This document shows, piece by piece, positions 60,071 through 64,000 of a stretch of 64,000 nucleotides of DNA. Below the pieces are notes generated by a model, which did no database searches, was not told the origin of the DNA, and worked only from the letters and a program-made list of their open reading frames with translations. Numbering within the stretch: position 1 is the stretch's first letter; each line of letters starts with the position of its first letter. The stretch is from Sphingobium sp. WTD-1. GTDB lineage: Bacteria; Pseudomonadota; Alphaproteobacteria; Sphingomonadales; Sphingomonadaceae. A program made the position numbers and the translations under genes. Location of the stretch: the NCBI RefSeq assembly GCF_030128825.1, contig NZ_CP119127.1:1860001-1924000 (forward strand), written 5' to 3'.

Positions 60071-60102
60071 TTGACGAATATTTGAAGACTGTCCAGTATT
60101 CA
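60071..60102. promoter_or_regulatory. Possible promoter/operator between tetR and the cytochrome gene
   Basis: TTGACG at 60071-60076 is a -35-like element. ACTGTCCAGT (60088-60097) is a perfect short dyad within a wider GAATA...TATTC inverted pair. It lies in the divergent gap and could bind the TetR protein. Confidence 0.35.
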
Positions 60103-60204
60103 CTCATCCACATAATCTTGGGAAGAGGCGTGAAATCCGGTGCGGCACCCTGGCGGGGGCGGCTTCCGGGGCAAACGTCCATATGTGCGGGGACATTTCA
60201 GGCG

Positions 60205-60684
60205 ATGATTCAGGGTATCAAGCGCGTCACATTCTCTCTGCTGGCGGTCGGGGCGATCGCGTTGCCTGGGGCGGTACAGGCGACCGGTCCGCAGACCTTC
60301 GCCAACCGCTGCTCCATGTGCCATCAGCCCTCGGGCGCGGGCCTGCCGGGCCAGTTTCCGCGCCTCAATGGCCGGGTGGCGCAGATCGCGACCAGTCCGG
60401 AAGGGCGGCGCTATCTCGCCATGGTGCTGCTCTATGGCATTTACGGCCCGATCACCGTGGACGACAGGAAGATCACCGGCCTGATGCCCGGCATGGGCAC
60501 CATGTCCGACCAGGATATTGCCGACGTGCTGAACCACGCCGTGTCGCTGAAGAAGGCGGCCAAGCCCGCCGCGCCCTTCACCGCGGCGGAGGTCGCCAAG
60601 GTGCGCGCCGGCGGCAAGCAGACCGCGGCGCAGGTCGCGGCCGAGCGCGGCCGGCTGGCGGGCAAGGGGCTGATCCCGTCCTGA
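60205..60684 (+). CDS. Monohaem cytochrome c
   Basis: 159 residues with a signal peptide (TFSLLAVGAIALPGAVQATG) and one haem-c site, RCSMCHQPSGAG, near residue 39. The likely distal ligand is a methionine in LMPGMGTMSD. Its C-terminal tail PFTAAEVAKVRAGGKQTAAQ resembles that of the amine-cluster cytochrome at 54517. It could be an extra electron acceptor for the amine dehydrogenase. The ATG at 60205 is chosen by the signal peptide; longer in-frame starts add a non-coding-looking leader. It is divergent from tetR. Confidence 0.85.
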   Translation: MIQGIKRVTFSLLAVGAIALPGAVQATGPQTFANRCSMCHQPSGAGLPGQFPRLNGRVAQIATSPEGRRYLAMVLLYGIYGPITVDDRKITGLMPGMGTMSDQDIADVLNHAVSLKKAAKPAAPFTAAEVAKVRAGGKQTAAQVAAERGRLAGKGLIPS

Positions 60685-60786
60685 TCGGGCGGACATCCTA
60701 TAACTCTATGCTATGGGATAGTCGGTCTTGAGCGGTTAAACGGTGGTGCCGGGCTGTGGGATAAGGGAACTCCAAGGAGATCCCCA

Positions 60787-62658
60787 ATGTCCAACGCCAT
60801 CGCCACCGTCTCGCTGCGCGGCACGCTCGAAGAGAAATTGCGCGCCGCTGCCGCGGCCGGCTTTGCCGGGGTCGAGATATTCGAGAATGACCTGATCGGG
60901 TCGGAACTGGCGCCGCGGGACGTGCGGCGCATGCTGGACGATCTGGGGCTTGCCTGCATGCTCTACCAGCCCTTCCGCGATTTCGAGGGGATGCCGGGCG
61001 CGCTGCGCCAGCGCGCCTTCGACCGGGCCGAGCGCAAGTTCGACCTGATGGGCGAACTGGGCACCGATCGCATCCTGGTCTGCTCCAACTGCTCGCCCGC
61101 CTCGCTGGGGGAGCGGGAGCGGATCGTCGACGATTTCCGGGACCTCGGCGAGCGGGCGGCCAAGCGCGGGATATTTGTCGGCTATGAGGCGCTGGCCTGG
61201 GGGCGACATGTGTTCGATCATCGCGATGTCTGGTCGATCGTAGAGCAGGTCGACCATCCCCATATCGGCATCATCCTCGACAGCTTCCATTCGCTGTCGC
61301 GCAAGATTCCGAGTGACAGCATCCGCGATATCCGTGGCGACAAGATCGTCTTCGTCCAACTCGCCGATGCGCCACTGCTCGACATGGACCTGCTCTACTG
61401 GAGCCGCCATTTCCGCAACCTGCCGGGGCAGGGCGGGCTGGATGTCGCCGGCTTCGTCGCGGAGATATTGGCCACCGGCTATGACGGGCCGTTGTCGCTG
61501 GAAATCTTCAACGACCGGTTCCGCTCCAATGCCGCGACGCTGGTGGCGGAGGACGGGCATCGTTCGCTCGACTATGTGCGCGACGCAGCGCTGCGACAGT
61601 TGGGGCGCCCGTCGACCATGCCCGCGCCGGAGCCGGTGCTGGGCGCCGAGTTCGTGGAATTCACCACCGCCAGCGCCGATTCCGCGCGGCTGGGCCGCAC
61701 GCTGGCGACACTGGGCTTCAGTCTTGCCGGCGAGCACCGCCAGAAGAAGGTGACGCGATGGCGCCAGGACGGCGTCAACCTGGTGGTCAATGCCGAACCC
61801 AAGGGCTTTGCCAGCGCCTATCGTGCGGCGCATGGATCGTCCATCTGCGCGATCGGCGTGCGGGTGAGGGACAAGGCGGCGGTGCAGGCGCGCGCAGCGG
61901 CGCTGGGGATCAATGCCTATAGCGCGGAAGGCCGCCCCGGCCGCATGGCGATGCCGGCGCTGCGCGGGGTCGGCGGCAGCCTGGTCTATCTGATCGACGA
62001 TAATGAGGTCGAAGGGCTGTGGGCGCGCGAGTTCCAGGCGATCGAGGCGGAACCCGATGCGCCGGTCCATGCCCATGGCTTCGACCATCTCGCCGCCGTC
62101 GTCCATAATGACGAATTCCTGTCCTGGCAGCTTTACTGGCGCGCCCTGTTCGGGCTGGAGGCCAAGGCGGCGCAGGATGTGATCGATCCGTCGGGACTGG
62201 TGTATAGCCAGGCCTTGCAGGCGCCCGACGGCGCCTTCCGCGTGACGCTCAATGCGTCGGATGCGCGCGAGACGCTATCGTCCCGCTTCCTCGATCAGGG
62301 GATTGGCGGCGGCTATCAGCATGTGGCGCTGGCGACCGACGATATCTTCGCGACGGCGCAGGCACTGCGCGATGAGGGCGCGGCGGTGCTGACCATTCCG
62401 GCCAATTATTATGCGGACATTGCCGCCCGCTTCGGCTTTGACGATGCGCTGGTGGCGCGGATGCAGGCGCTGGGCATCCTCTATGACGAGGATGCCGATG
62501 GCCACGGCTTCTGGCAGCTCTACAGCCGCGCTTTCGACAAGCTGTTCTTCTTCGAGTTCGTTCAGCGCGCGGCCGGCTATATGGGCTATGGCGCGCCCAA
62601 TGCCGGTGTGCGGCTGGCCGCGCAGAACCGGTTCCGCGCCGAGAACCCGGTTGATTGA
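60787..62658 (+). CDS. quiC1: 3-Dehydroshikimate dehydratase, QuiC1 fusion type
   Basis: 623 residues. The N-terminal 290 or so form a sugar-phosphate isomerase-like TIM barrel (AAAGFAGVEIFENDLIGSEL; GIILDSFHSLSRKIP; ISLEIFND-like segment LSLEIFNDRFRSN) with the metal-binding Glu/Asp/His set. The C-terminal part is a 4-hydroxyphenylpyruvate dioxygenase-like VOC domain (GFDHLAAVVHNDEF; GGGYQHVALATDDIF; FFFEFVQRAAGYMGYG). This fusion is the QuiC1 class that turns 3-dehydroshikimate into protocatechuate in quinate/shikimate catabolism; the VOC part's role is not settled. It is convergent with an outer-membrane porin gene, which may bring in the substrate. Confidence 0.9.
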   Translation: MSNAIATVSLRGTLEEKLRAAAAAGFAGVEIFENDLIGSELAPRDVRRMLDDLGLACMLYQPFRDFEGMPGALRQRAFDRAERKFDLMGELGTDRILVCSNCSPASLGERERIVDDFRDLGERAAKRGIFVGYEALAWGRHVFDHRDVWSIVEQVDHPHIGIILDSFHSLSRKIPSDSIRDIRGDKIVFVQLADAPLLDMDLLYWSRHFRNLPGQGGLDVAGFVAEILATGYDGPLSLEIFNDRFRSNAATLVAEDGHRSLDYVRDAALRQLGRPSTMPAPEPVLGAEFVEFTTASADSARLGRTLATLGFSLAGEHRQKKVTRWRQDGVNLVVNAEPKGFASAYRAAHGSSICAIGVRVRDKAAVQARAAALGINAYSAEGRPGRMAMPALRGVGGSLVYLIDDNEVEGLWAREFQAIEAEPDAPVHAHGFDHLAAVVHNDEFLSWQLYWRALFGLEAKAAQDVIDPSGLVYSQALQAPDGAFRVTLNASDARETLSSRFLDQGIGGGYQHVALATDDIFATAQALRDEGAAVLTIPANYYADIAARFGFDDALVARMQALGILYDEDADGHGFWQLYSRAFDKLFFFEFVQRAAGYMGYGAPNAGVRLAAQNRFRAENPVD

Positions 62659-62664
62659 GCGGGG

Positions 62665-64000
62665 TCAGAGGATCAGCTTGATCGTCATGCCGGCCACCAC
62701 CGCATCGGGATAGCGGCTCGTCGCCCCGACGCGGTGGATATATTGGAGGTTGGGGCGCAGCAGCAATGCGCGGGTCGCCTGCCAGCCATAGAAGATTTCG
62801 CCGCTCGCTTCCCAGCGTTGCGGATCGACATCCTGGCCCAACGACTGCTGGTCGCGCTGTCTATCGGCGATGCGCGGATTGACCCTGGCATAGACGAGGC
62901 CGAGACCGAAATTGTCCCTGGGCCGATTGTCCCACGGGCCGCGCGCGACGAAGCCGCCGCTCAGGAAGAAGGGTACGCGCGCGGTCGCCCGGTCGGACAG
63001 TGTCATGGTGCCGAACAGCGACAGGCCGCGTTCGCCGGGGCCGAACCGGACGATCATCTTTTCCGCCATGGCCCAGGCGCTCCACCGTTCGTGCCGGGTG
63101 GCCGGGGCGAGACCGGACAAGGCGTAGGAATCGCCATTGGCGTCGGCATAGACATCGGGCTTGTCGGTGGTATCGATGAGGCCGCCGAGCCGGACCAGGC
63201 CGGGCAATTGCCCCGCGCCCTGGCCCGATTTCCAGCCCAGTTCGACCGGCAGGACGATACTGTCGAACCGCGGCGCCAGTTGCCAGCCATTGCCGGTCTG
63301 GGCGCGGATGCTGTTCACTTCGAAGGCGGCGACGGTGAGGCTCAGCCCATGGCCGATGTCCTGTCGGGCGCGGATGCCCCAGCGCGGGATCGGGAAGCCG
63401 GAAAAGCCGCTATTGTAGAAGAGCGTGGTCGGGCGCGGGCAGAAGGCGAAATTCTGGAACTGGCAGCCCGAGGGCAAGGTCGCGAAATCGTCGCCCGTAT
63501 GATAGAGGCCGATCTTGAACGCGGTCCGGCCGCCGTTCAACTGCTGCTCATAGCTGAGTTCCGCCGGCCGCAGATCCTGCCCGCCGCCGAACAGTTCCTG
63601 TACCTCGAACAGATTGCTGATGCGGGTGGCGGTCAGATCCTGCCCCTTGCGATGGATGATCGTCGCGATGATCTTGCCGCCGTCAAGGCCGAACGCCTTG
63701 CCGGTGTCGACGACCGCCGATGCCAGCAATTGCTGGGTATAGGCCGCCCCCTGATCGCGCCCGCCGCTGATCGATGCGGCGCTTTCGGAGACATAGGAGA
63801 AGGTGAGGTTGATGCCGCTGTCCCTGAGTCTTGTGCGCCAGCCGGCCTGGGGCGCGGCCGGCGGCGGGGGTGGGGGCGTCTGCGGTCCGGCGGGCGGCCC
63901 CTGCAATTGCGGGGCGGGCTTCACCGCTTCGGCGACCTGGACGGGCAGGACGATGGCGGGCGGGCTGTCGGCGATCATGGCGTGACAGCCGCATCGGTCG
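62665..64000 (-). CDS. OprB-type carbohydrate porin (N terminus beyond window edge)
   Basis: At least 437 residues of an OprB-family barrel: SGINLTFSYVSESAASISGG begins the barrel, GDDFATLPSGCQF and FCPRPTTLFYNSGFSG are conserved loops, SGGFVARGPWDNRPRD is the family's late signature, and the end is TIKLIL. A Pro-rich linker precedes the barrel. An ATG occurs at 63978, but the frame stays open to the window edge (with a CGCH sequence before it) and no signal peptide is seen after that ATG, so the true start is probably outside. It may import quinate, shikimate or sugars, given its convergent neighbour quiC1. Confidence 0.83.
   Translation of the reverse strand, partial: DRCGCHAMIADSPPAIVLPVQVAEAVKPAPQLQGPPAGPQTPPPPPPAAPQAGWRTRLRDSGINLTFSYVSESAASISGGRDQGAAYTQQLLASAVVDTGKAFGLDGGKIIATIIHRKGQDLTATRISNLFEVQELFGGGQDLRPAELSYEQQLNGGRTAFKIGLYHTGDDFATLPSGCQFQNFAFCPRPTTLFYNSGFSGFPIPRWGIRARQDIGHGLSLTVAAFEVNSIRAQTGNGWQLAPRFDSIVLPVELGWKSGQGAGQLPGLVRLGGLIDTTDKPDVYADANGDSYALSGLAPATRHERWSAWAMAEKMIVRFGPGERGLSLFGTMTLSDRATARVPFFLSGGFVARGPWDNRPRDNFGLGLVYARVNPRIADRQRDQQSLGQDVDPQRWEASGEIFYGWQATRALLLRPNLQYIHRVGATSRYPDAVVAGMTIKLIL

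Noticed and set aside
1..64000. CRISPR arrays, tRNA/rRNA genes, insertion sequences, phage genes
   Set aside because: I scanned for regularly spaced repeats, tRNA T-loop signatures, transposase motifs and phage structural genes and found none.

Overview
The window looks like a chromosomal segment of a sphingomonad (Alphaproteobacteria, Sphingobium/Sphingomonas-like). The support is uniformly high GC, abundant TonB-dependent receptors, a TPR-sulfotransferase next to a receptor, and ArgB, YggT-DUF167-FolD and OprB-type porins of alphaproteobacterial character. The genus is an inference. I see no tRNA, rRNA, CRISPR array, insertion sequence or prophage.

Region 1 (about 2.1-30.7 kb) is a periplasmic quinoprotein alcohol-oxidation locus, split by housekeeping genes. 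It encodes a PQQ alcohol dehydrogenase (15024-16778, minus) with cytochrome c-550 and a XoxJ/MxaJ-like binding protein. It also has a PQQ-associated beta-propeller, a porin, two TonB receptors, acetyl-CoA synthetase and an ExaC-type aldehyde dehydrogenase with DUF779. A quinoprotein relay set (SoxYZ-like carrier, zinc metallohydrolase, Cys-x3-Cys-Trp protein) and pseudoazurin complete it. Together these take an alcohol to aldehyde, acid and acetyl-CoA. Regulators are a LuxR-type response regulator, a FIST (NosP-like) sensor and a PAS-rich hybrid histidine kinase. A 13-bp box with consensus near MCCAANGKNCAAT precedes nine of these genes in the same orientation, 47-88 bp before the start codon, so a shared regulon can be read from the DNA. 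The dehydrogenase has the extra aspartate (Asp324) that marks lanthanide-dependent enzymes. No pqq biosynthesis genes lie in the window.

Interleaved housekeeping genes are yhhQ, argB, a GNAT acetyltransferase, and the tightly overlapping operon yggT-DUF167-folD-hypothetical-marC (11.3-14.1 kb).

Region 2 (30.7-38.5 kb) is a sigma-54-controlled export module. It holds a 66-residue secreted Cys-containing peptide gene, an HlyD-type adaptor, an ABC ATPase and a MacB/FtsX-like permease. Divergently transcribed are an NtrC-type regulator and its histidine kinase. A match to the -24/-12 consensus and two pairs of a 16-bp dyad, each spaced exactly 21 bp, can be seen.

Region 3 (38.5-50.5 kb) contains an aldo-keto reductase, DedA and TerC proteins, and a carboxylate-uptake-like group: CitMHS transporter, AbrB-family protein interrupted by an in-frame amber codon, OprO/P porin, orphan solute-binding protein and a TctDE-like two-component system. 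A TPR-sulfotransferase follows.

Region 4 (50.9-62.7 kb) starts with a TonB receptor and a small CxxCH protein. It continues with an aromatic amine dehydrogenase cluster (large subunit, MauE, MauD, TTQ light chain, cytochrome c), an MFS transporter, a TetR regulator and another cytochrome c. It ends with a QuiC1-like 3-dehydroshikimate dehydratase and a carbohydrate porin running off the right edge. The left edge cuts a sensor histidine kinase.
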